From Rhodanobacter fulvus Jip2 (GTDB taxonomy: Bacteria; Pseudomonadota; Gammaproteobacteria; Xanthomonadales; Rhodanobacteraceae), in the NCBI RefSeq assembly GCF_000264315.1, contig NZ_AJXU01000016.1, positions 1-50,670 on the forward strand: DNA of 50,670 nt, in the 5' to 3' direction. Position 1 is the first letter of the stretch; each line of letters begins with the position of its first letter. Both the position numbers and the translations under genes were made by a program. Below the pieces are notes generated by a model. The model saw nothing but the letters and a program-made list of their open reading frames with translations. It searched no databases and was not told where the DNA came from. Shown piece by piece: positions 9,201 through 17,119 of the stretch.

Positions 9201-9934
9201 ACGATGTTGTCGTGCGCCAGCGACTGCGAGCGGCGCGATTCGCGCTGCAGCGAGATCAGCGAATCGGGGTGGCGGCGGAACTCGTCGTTCAACACCTTCA
9301 CCGCCACGTACGGATCGCGGTCGCGCGCCTCCACCTTGCGCTCGTCGCGTGCCAGGAACACCACGCCCATGCCGCCGCGGCCGATCTCGCGCTCCAGGTG
9401 GAAGCGGCCCTTGAGCAACATGCCCACGGTGGCGTAGTCGCCGCCTTCGGCATCGGCCACGCGCTGCCAGGTGTCGGCGTTGAAGGTGCTGTTGGAGTGC
9501 GTGCCGGTGCCGGTGCCGGTGCGACCCTGCGTGCCGGTGGATTGGTTGTCCTGCGGCGGCGTCCACGACGCCGGCTTCACCACGGTGGCGTCGTCATGCG
9601 GCGGCGCGGCGGTGGGGCGCGAGGCAGGCTGCACCACGGTGGCGTCGTCGGCCACGGGACGATTCTGCAAGGCGGGCTTGATCACCGTGGCGTCGTCGTT
9701 GGCCTCGGCCTCGGCGACCGCCGGCGGCGCCTGCAGTTTGGCCAATTTGGCCACCAGCGCGCGGGCGATGTCCGCTTCCAGCGTGCCCTCCGCTTCCATC
9801 GTTTCGACCAGCGCGATCTCGGCGCGGTGGTCATCCTCCGCCTGCGGGCCACGCGCCGCCACGGCGTTGAACAACGCCAGCAGTTTCAGCGTGCCGGCCT
9901 GGTAGGCGGCGATCAGTTCAGCAAGGGAATTCAT
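6251..9934 (-). CDS. ppkA: T6SS Ser/Thr protein kinase PpkA fused to a SUMF1/FGE-like domain
   Basis: This 1227-residue protein has a cytoplasmic Hanks-type kinase domain, one membrane segment (about 455-476), a long helical TPR-like periplasmic region, a Pro/Ala linker and a C-terminal formylglycine-generating-enzyme (SUMF1) fold. Kinase landmarks are the glycine loop GRGGMG (185-190), Lys213, the catalytic loop HSDFKPGN with Asp309 and Asn314, and DFG at 327-329. The catalytic loop has Ser where RD kinases have Arg. The N-terminus carries three DATV[VI] motifs with Thr83, Thr99 and Thr117. In the FGE-like domain the first of the two catalytic cysteine positions is Ser1197 and the second is Cys1202, so enzyme activity is doubtful. 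In Pseudomonas aeruginosa PpkA activates type VI secretion by phosphorylating Fha1, and a separate SUMF1-like protein (TagR) promotes this; here the two are one chain. It lies 13 bases after pppA. Confidence 0.93.
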   Translation of the reverse strand: MNSLAELIAAYQAGTLKLLALFNAVAARGPQAEDDHRAEIALVETMEAEGTLEADIARALVAKLAKLQAPPAVAEAEANDDATVIKPALQNRPVADDATVVQPASRPTAAPPHDDATVVKPASWTPPQDNQSTGTQGRTGTGTGTHSNSTFNADTWQRVADAEGGDYATVGMLLKGRFHLEREIGRGGMGVVFLARDERKVEARDRDPYVAVKVLNDEFRRHPDSLISLQRESRRSQSLAHDNIVRVYDFDKDRTIVFMTMEYIDGSDLKTLIRERAYNGLPLAEVRPLIEGMAWALKRAHAAGVVHSDFKPGNVMVTRDGVPKVFDFGIARAGKHMGDAVGEQTVFDAGTLGALTPAYASLEMIRGAEPAPTDDIYALGCVVFELLTGKHPFDKVSAEVALKEGRKPPPVPGLSRRQYKTLCDAIAFHGEQRLKSASDLIEGLREVGWRERLGPYLAYGGAAAVLLAAGGWGFARYLHEQQVRGVIAGFTVTDPQHYLNEDQALKAFDRLGDDDRLRIVADQGDAIQNFLLSRVDAYWNPDQGRYAYARALHVFALRDKLKLYSPALDLKRNAIEEQKNALLNTLDTQLTQRIDKGAIFEDQPDSAVATLKQIRAIDPDSSLLKNGELELKYDSAIGQSLAAGRLDEAGARLKLASQLFPSSVRLQRREAQLASLSQAAIAAAAPTTSHVAQTVPQARQALADLLAKPTMDGKWQAAVADAMLTLKGDSAAETTRLVTALADAIATETGRQSDPLHLARASELVAFGLRYAPDSKSLLAQRDRIDALVHQQQAQLDQESVAAEVTSRIESLKRAAAAGDTAKAQESLARVQALQPDNAFLKHDGPQLVADAYLGKAREAFRKGRDTTTASVLAQATQALGDRADLRHASTRYALASGLIKARGKAVAAADYQRLSGQLAELRRVDADGLDQLEADMKLRGQLPEGSLSRALDALKTGAGAPSPIATPGPAVVAAPTPAPTAATPVAPTRNGTRPATATVKPAAPGQAAAAQGSAPAGADPCGQPALVGQGRSCFDPIAGKRGPSLVVVSGVGGGKPYAISRTEITVNEFNRYCAATGKCAAIAVADRESGVLPVSNITLAQARAYAAWLGSASGYVYRLPTDAEWMHAAQADAGWKQAPDSNCVPPGAIGGDGSGGPISARGRGPNPWGLVNLTGNVWEWVSSGGSAMVRGGSYTSYWSDCTVASHRQDSGAAAKDVGFRIVRELK

Positions 9935-9947
9935 GGATGCGTCTTCG

Positions 9948-10667
9948 TCAATCCTGGAGCCGTACGGTGACGGCGGAAATGTTGTCGCGGGCGGCGCGGC
10001 CGGTGGCCAATGCCATCAATCGCGCGGCCAGTTCGGACGGGGCCAGCTGGCGGCCGCATTCGGCGTCGATCTCGGCATCGGACATTTCCTTGTTGATGCC
10101 GTCCGAGCACAGCACGAACTGCATGCCGGGGCGGCTGCCGGCCACGACCCAGTCGACAAACAGGTGATCCTCGGCGCCCACGGCGCGGGTCAGCGCGCCG
10201 GCGCCGGGTTGCGGCTGCACCGAGGCGCTGCCGAACTGGGTGACGTCCTCCTTCATGCCGTGCACGTGGTCGCTGGTGATCTGCCGCAGGCGTCCTTCCT
10301 CGAAGCAGTACACGCGGCTGTCGCCGACCCAGCCGCACAACATGAAATCGCGGTCGTGCACCAGCACCACGACGGTGGAGCCGATGATGTCCACCCCGCG
10401 GGTCACCGCGGTGCGTATCAGGTCGGTATTGACCTGCACCAGCGCGTCCTCGATCGATTCGATGAAGTCGTACACGCTGCCCGGCCGGGGCAGCGCGCCC
10501 AGCCGTTCGATGATCATCGCGCTGGCGTAATCGCCGGCCGAATGGCCGCCCATGCCATCGGCCACCACCCACAGGCCGACATCCTCGCGCACCAGGATCG
10601 CGTCCTCGTTGTGCTTGCGGATCTTGCCGGTCACGGTATAGCCGGCGGATTGATGGCGCATCGTCAT
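9948..10667 (-). CDS. pppA: T6SS PP2C-type protein phosphatase PppA
   Basis: The 239-residue protein starts at the ATG at 10667, which overlaps the tagF stop (ATGA). A longer frame exists upstream, but it only reads through tagF in another frame. All PP2C metal and catalytic motifs are visible: RKHNEDAIL near the N-terminus, DGMGGHSAG, GDSRVY, SDGINKEMSD and DNISAVTV at the end. In type VI systems PppA removes the phosphate placed by PpkA on FHA-bound targets and so turns the system down. Its position between tagF and ppkA, with very short spacings, makes a post-translational control cassette. The protein is cytoplasmic, with no signal peptide or membrane segment. Confidence 0.94.
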   Translation of the reverse strand: MTMRHQSAGYTVTGKIRKHNEDAILVREDVGLWVVADGMGGHSAGDYASAMIIERLGALPRPGSVYDFIESIEDALVQVNTDLIRTAVTRGVDIIGSTVVVLVHDRDFMLCGWVGDSRVYCFEEGRLRQITSDHVHGMKEDVTQFGSASVQPQPGAGALTRAVGAEDHLFVDWVVAGSRPGMQFVLCSDGINKEMSDAEIDAECGRQLAPSELAARLMALATGRAARDNISAVTVRLQD

Positions 10668-12244
10668 GGCGTGATCTCGATGATGGCCAGTGGCCAGTGG
10701 ACCGCGGGCGACCGGAAACCGGCCGCGGCGGCGATGCGCGCGCGCGCGCCGTCGATGGAAGGCAGTGCCAGCGCCTCGGCCAGCAGTTCCAGCGGAAGTT
10801 GCACCAGCGCCTGCGTTGCCATCAGCAACAGGCGGTCGCCGGTGGCCACGGTGCAGGCCGCTTCCTCGCAAACGGGATCGCTCGCGGCACCCAGCCCGGG
10901 CGCGGCGGCGGTGACGCGGCTGAACAGCAAATCGTCGAATTCGCCGCCATGGCCGAGGCTGCCGTCATCCGCCGCTTCGCCGGCGGCGAACAGCGCGTGC
11001 AGCTGGCCGTGGCGGTAGTGCCACACGCCGGCACTGCCGATGCGCAACACGGCGGCGTGCCGGTGATTCAGCTGCGCGGCCACCACGGCGGCGTCCTCGC
11101 TGACCGGATCGAGCAGGTCCTCGCCGCGTCGACGCAGCGGCGCATGCGACGCCAGCAGGCGCTGGCGCAATACACCGACGCCGCCCGCCAGTTCCGCGAC
11201 ATCCAGCTCATCGACCAGCGCATGCGCGACGGCGGCCGCCTGCCGGCGTGGATCGCGCAAGCCGTCATCGACCGCGACCAGGGTCAGCGCCGCATCGGCG
11301 CGATAGCGGACCGGGCCATCCTCCAGCACATCGCCCAGGTGGCTGGGCAGCTCGTCCGGCGCCGGGGGCACGATCAGGTCAGCGAAGAGTTCGGAAAGAT
11401 CGTCGGGCAACAGGGTTCGCGGTGCGGCGACGGCCGGCGCGGCGGCCACCTCGATCGCGGGCGCCGACGGAAACGCGATGCGCCGGTTCTGCGTGGTTTC
11501 CGCATCGGCACGGTGACCGAAATCGCCCGCCGACTGCCACGGCGCACCCGCGTGCGCCGCATCGAGAAACGCGGCATAGGCCGCCGGCTGCGGCAGGCCG
11601 CGCGTGGCCAGCAGCGTGGGCGGCACACGCGCCGCGCCCGCCGTCCACCACAGGCACCAGTCGCCAGCAGACGCCAGTTGCGACCACAAGCCGGCCAGTT
11701 GCGCCGCCCCCGCGGCGCCTTGCGCCAGCGGGAAACGCCAGTGACTGGCGCTGCGCCAGTCCAGCGGCTGCGGCGGTTGTGGCGCGGCAATCGGGTCGCC
11801 ACCGCCGGGGCCGGCCACATCGGCCACCAGGCCATCGAAGGCCTCGGCGTGGATCGACGGGTCGGCCTGCGCGCGCGCATGCACGCGCGCCAGCGTGTCG
11901 AACCAGTGGTCACCCTGAAGCAGCGCCTGCGTCACCGCTTCGCTTCGATTCAAGGGCGCGGCGATCACCATCGGGAAACAACGCCCCACCCGATCGCTGG
12001 CCGGCCCCAACACCCCGACCCACGCCGAATCCCCGCAGATGCCGGCGGGCATCGCGAAACGCCAGGTCGGACTGGCGTGATACACCGCCGGCCAATCGTT
12101 GCCCAGCACACCGCGGGCTGCGTCCACCGCGTGCTCGAAATGCTGGTCCCAGCAGTCGACGAAACGCACCGGCAGGCGCCGCTGCACGAAATCCCCTACC
12201 CCGGGAAGCTTGCCGAAGAATCCTGCCCCTGTCGGATTCGGCAT
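10664..12244 (-). CDS. tagF: T6SS-associated TagF, with degenerate PP2C-like C-terminal half
   Basis: The N-terminal part (about residues 1-215) is a TagF/ImpM domain, opening with TGAGFFGKLPGVGDFVQRRL and containing CWDQHF and GRCFPMVIA. TagF proteins repress type VI secretion post-translationally, in some systems by sequestering Fha. The protein is 526 residues, about twice the usual single-domain length. The extra C-terminal region (about 285-526) resembles a PP2C phosphatase in outline: a strand pair RIGSAGVWHYRHGQL stands where PppA has its GDSRVYCFEEGRL, and a later DRLLLMATQAL parallels MQFVLCSDGI. The metal-binding aspartates are absent, so it is probably inactive. TagF and PppA are fused in Agrobacterium; here a true PppA follows as a separate gene. 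It starts 4 bases after tssM. Confidence 0.87.
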   Translation of the reverse strand: MPNPTGAGFFGKLPGVGDFVQRRLPVRFVDCWDQHFEHAVDAARGVLGNDWPAVYHASPTWRFAMPAGICGDSAWVGVLGPASDRVGRCFPMVIAAPLNRSEAVTQALLQGDHWFDTLARVHARAQADPSIHAEAFDGLVADVAGPGGGDPIAAPQPPQPLDWRSASHWRFPLAQGAAGAAQLAGLWSQLASAGDWCLWWTAGAARVPPTLLATRGLPQPAAYAAFLDAAHAGAPWQSAGDFGHRADAETTQNRRIAFPSAPAIEVAAAPAVAAPRTLLPDDLSELFADLIVPPAPDELPSHLGDVLEDGPVRYRADAALTLVAVDDGLRDPRRQAAAVAHALVDELDVAELAGGVGVLRQRLLASHAPLRRRGEDLLDPVSEDAAVVAAQLNHRHAAVLRIGSAGVWHYRHGQLHALFAAGEAADDGSLGHGGEFDDLLFSRVTAAAPGLGAASDPVCEEAACTVATGDRLLLMATQALVQLPLELLAEALALPSIDGARARIAAAAGFRSPAVHWPLAIIEITP

Positions 12245-12248
12245 GCGC

Positions 12249-15200
12249 TCAGCCTCCGCACCGGAAGCGCTGTACCTCGGTATTCAGGAACGGGTTGCGC
12301 AGATTGCTGGCCTGCAAGGTCACCTTGGCCACGCGGCCGCCAAAGTTGAAGCTGGCCAGGAAACGCAGGTCCGACTGTTTCTGCAGATTCGCCGCCTGCA
12401 GCGCGCGGAAGAACGCCCAGTCGCCCTGGTAGTCGAACGAGCTGATCAGCGTGCCGGCGGTGTCGTAGGCGGCGATGGTGACGCTGCCCGGCTGCGGTCC
12501 CGGCCATTTCATCGCGGCGCTGGTGGCGCCGCCGGGCTGGTATTCGTACTTCTGCCCGTCGATGTCGATCACCAGTTTGCCGATGGCCGGATCCAGCGTG
12601 GGCGCCAGGATGGTGAAGTCCACCTCGGGCAGGTTGCCGCCGCGGAAATACATCTGGCGGATATCGTCGGCGGCCTGCGCCTGCTGCAGCACGCCGGGCG
12701 GGCCGGCGACCGCGCCGGGACCGGTTTTCCATTGCCAGTTGCGACCGCTGGCATCGACCAGCTTGGCCAGCGTCTGCTTGTTGAACGTGTCGAAACGCCC
12801 GCCGTTGCCGAACAGCTCGCCGAAGTTCTGCAGCGGGATTTCCGAGCGTCCATTGGGCGCGAACGGATAGCGGCCCTTGATGAAATCGGCGCAATCGTTG
12901 CCCACCGCCTGCTGGAACTGGTCGCCCAGCGCGCCCTTGGTGCCGCTGGCCACCAGCGCCTGGCTCTTGCCGGTCAGCGCGTTGACCCAGCCCGATACCG
13001 GAGGTGGCAACTGCGCCGCTTCCTGCTGCGCCATCAGCAACTGCGGATTGGGTTGGCCGGCCGCGCTGCTGAAGTCGGTCATGGTCAGCAAGGTCTTGCT
13101 GAGCTGGTCGAGCACGCTCAGCGTGCGGTCGATCGGCGCGGCGCCCGGCGCGCCATCGGTGAGCTTGTTGAGCGTGTCGAAATGCTCGCTGATCGCCGTC
13201 CCCGGCTTCTCGCCGGCGTCAGCGGCGGGCGCGCCGTTGGCGTTGGCCAGCGCACGCGACAACGCACTCTGCGTGGCCTTCTTCGCCGCCGCCTTCTCGG
13301 CCAGCGCCGCCGCGCTTTCGGCCGCGCTGGCCGGCGGCGCGCGCAGCATGTCGTGGGTGTTATCGCGCACCACCTGCAGCAGGGATTTCAGCGGGGAGCT
13401 GGGGCCGGACAACTTGGCCGCGATCGCGCTGGCATCCTGGATGCTGCTGATCGGCTGCAGCTCCAGGTCATCGAGCAGCGCGTCCCAGGTCTTGATGTAG
13501 TCCTGCTGGTACAGCGCCAGCACCTGCTGCACGAGGCGCGCCCGTTCGATCGCGTCGATCTTGCTGCCGCCGAACACCCAGTCGTCCGCCGCGAACTGCT
13601 TCACCGCCTGCTCGATACCCTTGCCGGCCTCGTCGGCGAACATCGGCTGGGTGAACAGCGCCGGCAACGGCTCGGACAACGCCGCACCGCTCTTGCGCCG
13701 GAACACGTTGCCGAGCAGGCCCAGTTCCTTGTCCAGCCGCAGCGGCGGATGGTCCGCGCCGGTGGCGGACAGCTTGAGGCTGCCGTAGATCAGCGTGGAC
13801 AAATCCGCCGTGCGCAGCGTGCTGCGCGCCTGCTCCACCAGGGCGCTGTCGAGCGTCAGCGGATGCAGCCGCCCCGGTTCGGCGACCAATGCCTGGAAGT
13901 GTTTGGACAACGCCTTCTGCAGCACCGGATCGCTGGGGAAGATCTTGCGCCACTCGATGTCGGTCAGCGCGATCAGCTCATCGGCATCCTGGTGCTCGGG
14001 CTCGCCCAGCATCAGATAGCCCTTGAGGTAGTAGTACAACGCCTGCGGATCGCTGGCGCTGCCGGTGAGCCCGCTGCGGAACTGCGACGCCACGCCCGGC
14101 AGCAGCACGCCGTTGAGCTCGCGGATGTAGGCATCGTGCACCTCGTCACCCACGGCATGCCCCTGGTACAGGCCGAAGCGCATCAGCAGCGGCACGTCGC
14201 CCTGGTATTTGCGCGCCGTGTCCTGCACCGCGGACAGCGCCTCCAGCCGCTCCAGCGCCATCGCGAAATAGGCTTTCTGGGTGGTGGCGGACGAAGGATC
14301 GCTGTCGGCCGGATAGCCTTGCAGCGAGGTCTGCACCTGCGCGAGGTACGCCTTGTTGCGGCCGTAGCTGGTGGTGAAGCCTGCGAACAGCAGCAGCGTC
14401 AGCAGCAGCACGCCGACATACGAAGCGGCCTGCAGCAGGATCTTCTGCCGCTCCAGTTTCGGGTTGGTACCGGCAAAGCCCGACTCCTTGAACAGCACAT
14501 CCTTCAGCAATCTCTCCACGAAGAACGTGCGCCGCTGGGCGCCCGGCGTATGCACCTGCGCCGCATCCACGCCGAAGGTGCGCGCCACCGCGCCCATCAT
14601 GCGATCGATCGGCGTGCCTTCCTGCGTACCCGAGGTGAGATAGACGCCGCGCAGCAACAACGGCGTGCCGTACTTGTGCCCGCTGAACACGCCCTCCACG
14701 AACTGCTGCGCGATCTCGCGCAGTGCGCCCAGTTGCTGCGGGAACGACAGGATCGCCGCACGCCGCGCCCGGTCACGCTCGGTGTGCAGGCGGTCCAGGA
14801 TGCGCGTGTTGAGCCGGTCCAGCAGCAAGCCGAACTCGTCGGCGAAGCTGTGTGCGGCGCTGCCGTCCACGGTCTTGCCGACCGGGAACGACATGCCCCA
14901 CACCTGGCTGCGCAGCTGCGGGTTGAGGTCGTCGAAGAACTCGGTGAAGCCGGCGATCAGGTCGCACTTGGTGAACACCAGGTACACCGGCACGCCGATG
15001 CGCAGTTGCTCCACCAGCTCGTCCAGCCGGCGCCGGATCGCCTGCACGTGCTCGTGCCGGCCGGTCTCGTCCAGCACCAGCAGGTCGGACATGCTCATGG
15101 CGATGATCACGCCGTTGATCGGCCGCCGCTTGCGGTATTTGCGCAGCAGCTTCAGAAACTCCGTCCACGCCGACGCGTCGGCGCCGCGGTCGGAATCCTG

Positions 15201-15761
15201 CGTGGTGTAGCGGCCGGCGGTGTCGAGAAACACCGCTTCGTCGGTAAACCACCAGTCGCAGTTGCGGGTGCCGCCGATGCCGCGCAGCGCTTCCTTGCCG
15301 AAGCGGTCGGACAACGGAAAGTTGAGGCCGGAATTCTGCAGCAGCGTGCTCTTGCCCGATCCCGGCGGACCGATCACCACGTACCACGGCAAGGTGTACA
15401 GGTTGCTGCCGCCGCGACGGGTCTTGCGCAAGGTGTCGATCGCCTCCTGGAAGCGCCCCTGCAACTGCGCGCGCTCGGCCGTGCTGCGGTCGTCGCCCGC
15501 GTCCTGCGCGCCCTGCCCGGCCAGGTCGCCGGACATCTGCTTGGTCTTGCTGCGCACGCGCAACTGCTGCACCTGCAGGCACACCACCCACACCACCACG
15601 ATCAGCACGATCAGCACCAGCCGCGTGATCGGGCTGGCCAGCGGCTGCGAATCGCCCAGGCCCAGGTACGGGCCGCCCAGCCAGATCAGCACCGACAGCA
15701 ACACGATCCCGACGAGGGTGATGAACCAGCCGGTCCTAAACAACGTCATCAGCTTGCTCAC
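12249..15761 (-). CDS. tssM: T6SS inner-membrane complex protein TssM (IcmF)
   Basis: TssM spans the envelope and with TssL anchors the type VI baseplate. The 1170-residue protein shows two N-terminal membrane segments (about 11-29 and 46-64), then a cytoplasmic NTPase-like domain with Walker A GPPGSGKST at 131-139 and the family feature LQNSGLNFPL just after it. A third membrane segment lies at about 444-463, followed by a large periplasmic region ending in a beta-sandwich-like C-terminus. Length and layout match the IcmF family. The gene follows tssL after 4 bases and is followed by tagF after 4 bases, so the three are one transcript. Confidence 0.96.
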   Translation of the reverse strand: MSKLMTLFRTGWFITLVGIVLLSVLIWLGGPYLGLGDSQPLASPITRLVLIVLIVVVWVVCLQVQQLRVRSKTKQMSGDLAGQGAQDAGDDRSTAERAQLQGRFQEAIDTLRKTRRGGSNLYTLPWYVVIGPPGSGKSTLLQNSGLNFPLSDRFGKEALRGIGGTRNCDWWFTDEAVFLDTAGRYTTQDSDRGADASAWTEFLKLLRKYRKRRPINGVIIAMSMSDLLVLDETGRHEHVQAIRRRLDELVEQLRIGVPVYLVFTKCDLIAGFTEFFDDLNPQLRSQVWGMSFPVGKTVDGSAAHSFADEFGLLLDRLNTRILDRLHTERDRARRAAILSFPQQLGALREIAQQFVEGVFSGHKYGTPLLLRGVYLTSGTQEGTPIDRMMGAVARTFGVDAAQVHTPGAQRRTFFVERLLKDVLFKESGFAGTNPKLERQKILLQAASYVGVLLLTLLLFAGFTTSYGRNKAYLAQVQTSLQGYPADSDPSSATTQKAYFAMALERLEALSAVQDTARKYQGDVPLLMRFGLYQGHAVGDEVHDAYIRELNGVLLPGVASQFRSGLTGSASDPQALYYYLKGYLMLGEPEHQDADELIALTDIEWRKIFPSDPVLQKALSKHFQALVAEPGRLHPLTLDSALVEQARSTLRTADLSTLIYGSLKLSATGADHPPLRLDKELGLLGNVFRRKSGAALSEPLPALFTQPMFADEAGKGIEQAVKQFAADDWVFGGSKIDAIERARLVQQVLALYQQDYIKTWDALLDDLELQPISSIQDASAIAAKLSGPSSPLKSLLQVVRDNTHDMLRAPPASAAESAAALAEKAAAKKATQSALSRALANANGAPAADAGEKPGTAISEHFDTLNKLTDGAPGAAPIDRTLSVLDQLSKTLLTMTDFSSAAGQPNPQLLMAQQEAAQLPPPVSGWVNALTGKSQALVASGTKGALGDQFQQAVGNDCADFIKGRYPFAPNGRSEIPLQNFGELFGNGGRFDTFNKQTLAKLVDASGRNWQWKTGPGAVAGPPGVLQQAQAADDIRQMYFRGGNLPEVDFTILAPTLDPAIGKLVIDIDGQKYEYQPGGATSAAMKWPGPQPGSVTIAAYDTAGTLISSFDYQGDWAFFRALQAANLQKQSDLRFLASFNFGGRVAKVTLQASNLRNPFLNTEVQRFRCGG

Positions 15762-15765
15762 TCGC

Positions 15766-17115
15766 TCAACCCTCGGGGATGTAGATGATTTCGACGCGGC
15801 GGTTGCGCGTGCGATTGGCCGGAAGATCGGGCGGCAGCGCGATCGGTTTCGACGCGCCGGCGCCGCTGGATTCCAGCCGCCCGGCGTTGTCGATGCCCTG
15901 GCTGAGGATCTGCAGCACCGAACGGGCGCGCGCCGCCGACAGCGCGAAGTTGTCCTTGAACTTCAGCGAGTGGATTGGCTGGTCGTCGGTATGGCCCACC
16001 ACGATCACGCGGCCCGGCACCTGGTTCAACGCCTTGGTGATAGTGTGCAGCAGCGGCAACTGCCCCGCACTCACCTCGGTGCCGCCGGAGGCGAACATCG
16101 ACGGCGCGCTCAAGCGCAGCAGTTCCTGGCCATCGTCGCGGTCGATGATGCTCAACTCGCCGGCTTTTTCCTGCGGCGCCAGCAACTGCTTCAGCGTGGG
16201 CCGCGCGGGCCTGGGCTGCGTCTGGTTCAGCCGCGCGGTATCCGGCGGCGTGGCACTCTCCAGGCCGATCTGTGCAATCTGGCCGCTGGCCGGCGCCGAC
16301 AGATCATTGAGGCGCGAATAGAAATACACGAAGCCCGCCAGCAGCAGCACCGCCGCCGCTGCCGCGATCACCCACAGCGGCACGTAGCGCACCAGCGGGT
16401 TGCGGCGATCCTCGACGCCGCGCCAATGCGGCGCCAGCTCTTCCGCGGCCGGCGCACGCTGCGCCTTGATCCGGCGGTACAGGTCCTCCTGAATCTCGGC
16501 GAGCTTGGCGCGCCCACCGGACTCGATCTGGTAGCGGCCGCCGAAACCCAGCGCCAGGCAGATGTACATCAGCTCGATCAGGTCCACGTGCTTGGCGAAA
16601 TCCGCGCACAGGCGCTCCAGGATCTGGAAGAACTTGGCGCCGCCGTACGACTCGCCGTGGAACGTCACCAGCAGCGTCTTCTGCGCCCAGCCGCTGTGCT
16701 CACCCCACGGCGCGTTCAACACCGATTCGTCCAGCATCGCGCACAGCACGTAGCGTGCGGCCACCGCGGTCTGCGCGGGGATGCCGGCCGCCTGCGCGTG
16801 GCTTTCGAATTTGCGCACCTGGGCGATCACCTGCTCACGCAGGTGCGCGGCATCGGGCTGCGAGGCACTCAGGCGCAATTGCACCGCCAGCAGCAACAGC
16901 GCGCTGGCGGTCTGCACCAGCGGGTTCATGCCGCCGCCAAGAAACTCGCTGATTTCCGCCGCACTGGCCTGGTCGATACGCGGCGCCGGCCCGCGCGCCA
17001 ACGATGGTGCCGGCACCGCGGAAGGAGGCGCCGCCGTGGGCGTGGCCGAGCGCGGCCGCACCACGGTGGCGTCGCGCATGGGATCGTCGTCAATGGGCCC
17101 GTTGCCGTTGTTCAT
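15766..17115 (-). CDS. tssL: T6SS TssL (DotU) with C-terminal OmpA-like peptidoglycan-binding domain
   Basis: The 449-residue protein has a low-complexity cytoplasmic N-terminus, a DotU domain (about 50-235), one membrane segment (about 245-265) and a periplasmic OmpA-like domain (about 325-449) with VVGHTDDQPI and NRTRNRRVEI, residues typical of peptidoglycan binding. The N-terminus contains RDATVVRP with Thr17. In Agrobacterium tumefaciens the kinase PpkA phosphorylates TssL at Thr14 and the FHA protein then binds it. The motif here has hydrophobic residues after the Thr, and near-identical motifs occur in the PpkA N-terminus. Because no TssJ lipoprotein is seen in the cluster, the OmpA domain may help hold the complex in the cell wall; this is inference. 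Confidence 0.95.
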   Translation of the reverse strand: MNNGNGPIDDDPMRDATVVRPRSATPTAAPPSAVPAPSLARGPAPRIDQASAAEISEFLGGGMNPLVQTASALLLLAVQLRLSASQPDAAHLREQVIAQVRKFESHAQAAGIPAQTAVAARYVLCAMLDESVLNAPWGEHSGWAQKTLLVTFHGESYGGAKFFQILERLCADFAKHVDLIELMYICLALGFGGRYQIESGGRAKLAEIQEDLYRRIKAQRAPAAEELAPHWRGVEDRRNPLVRYVPLWVIAAAAAVLLLAGFVYFYSRLNDLSAPASGQIAQIGLESATPPDTARLNQTQPRPARPTLKQLLAPQEKAGELSIIDRDDGQELLRLSAPSMFASGGTEVSAGQLPLLHTITKALNQVPGRVIVVGHTDDQPIHSLKFKDNFALSAARARSVLQILSQGIDNAGRLESSGAGASKPIALPPDLPANRTRNRRVEIIYIPEG

Positions 17116-17119
17116 GTGA

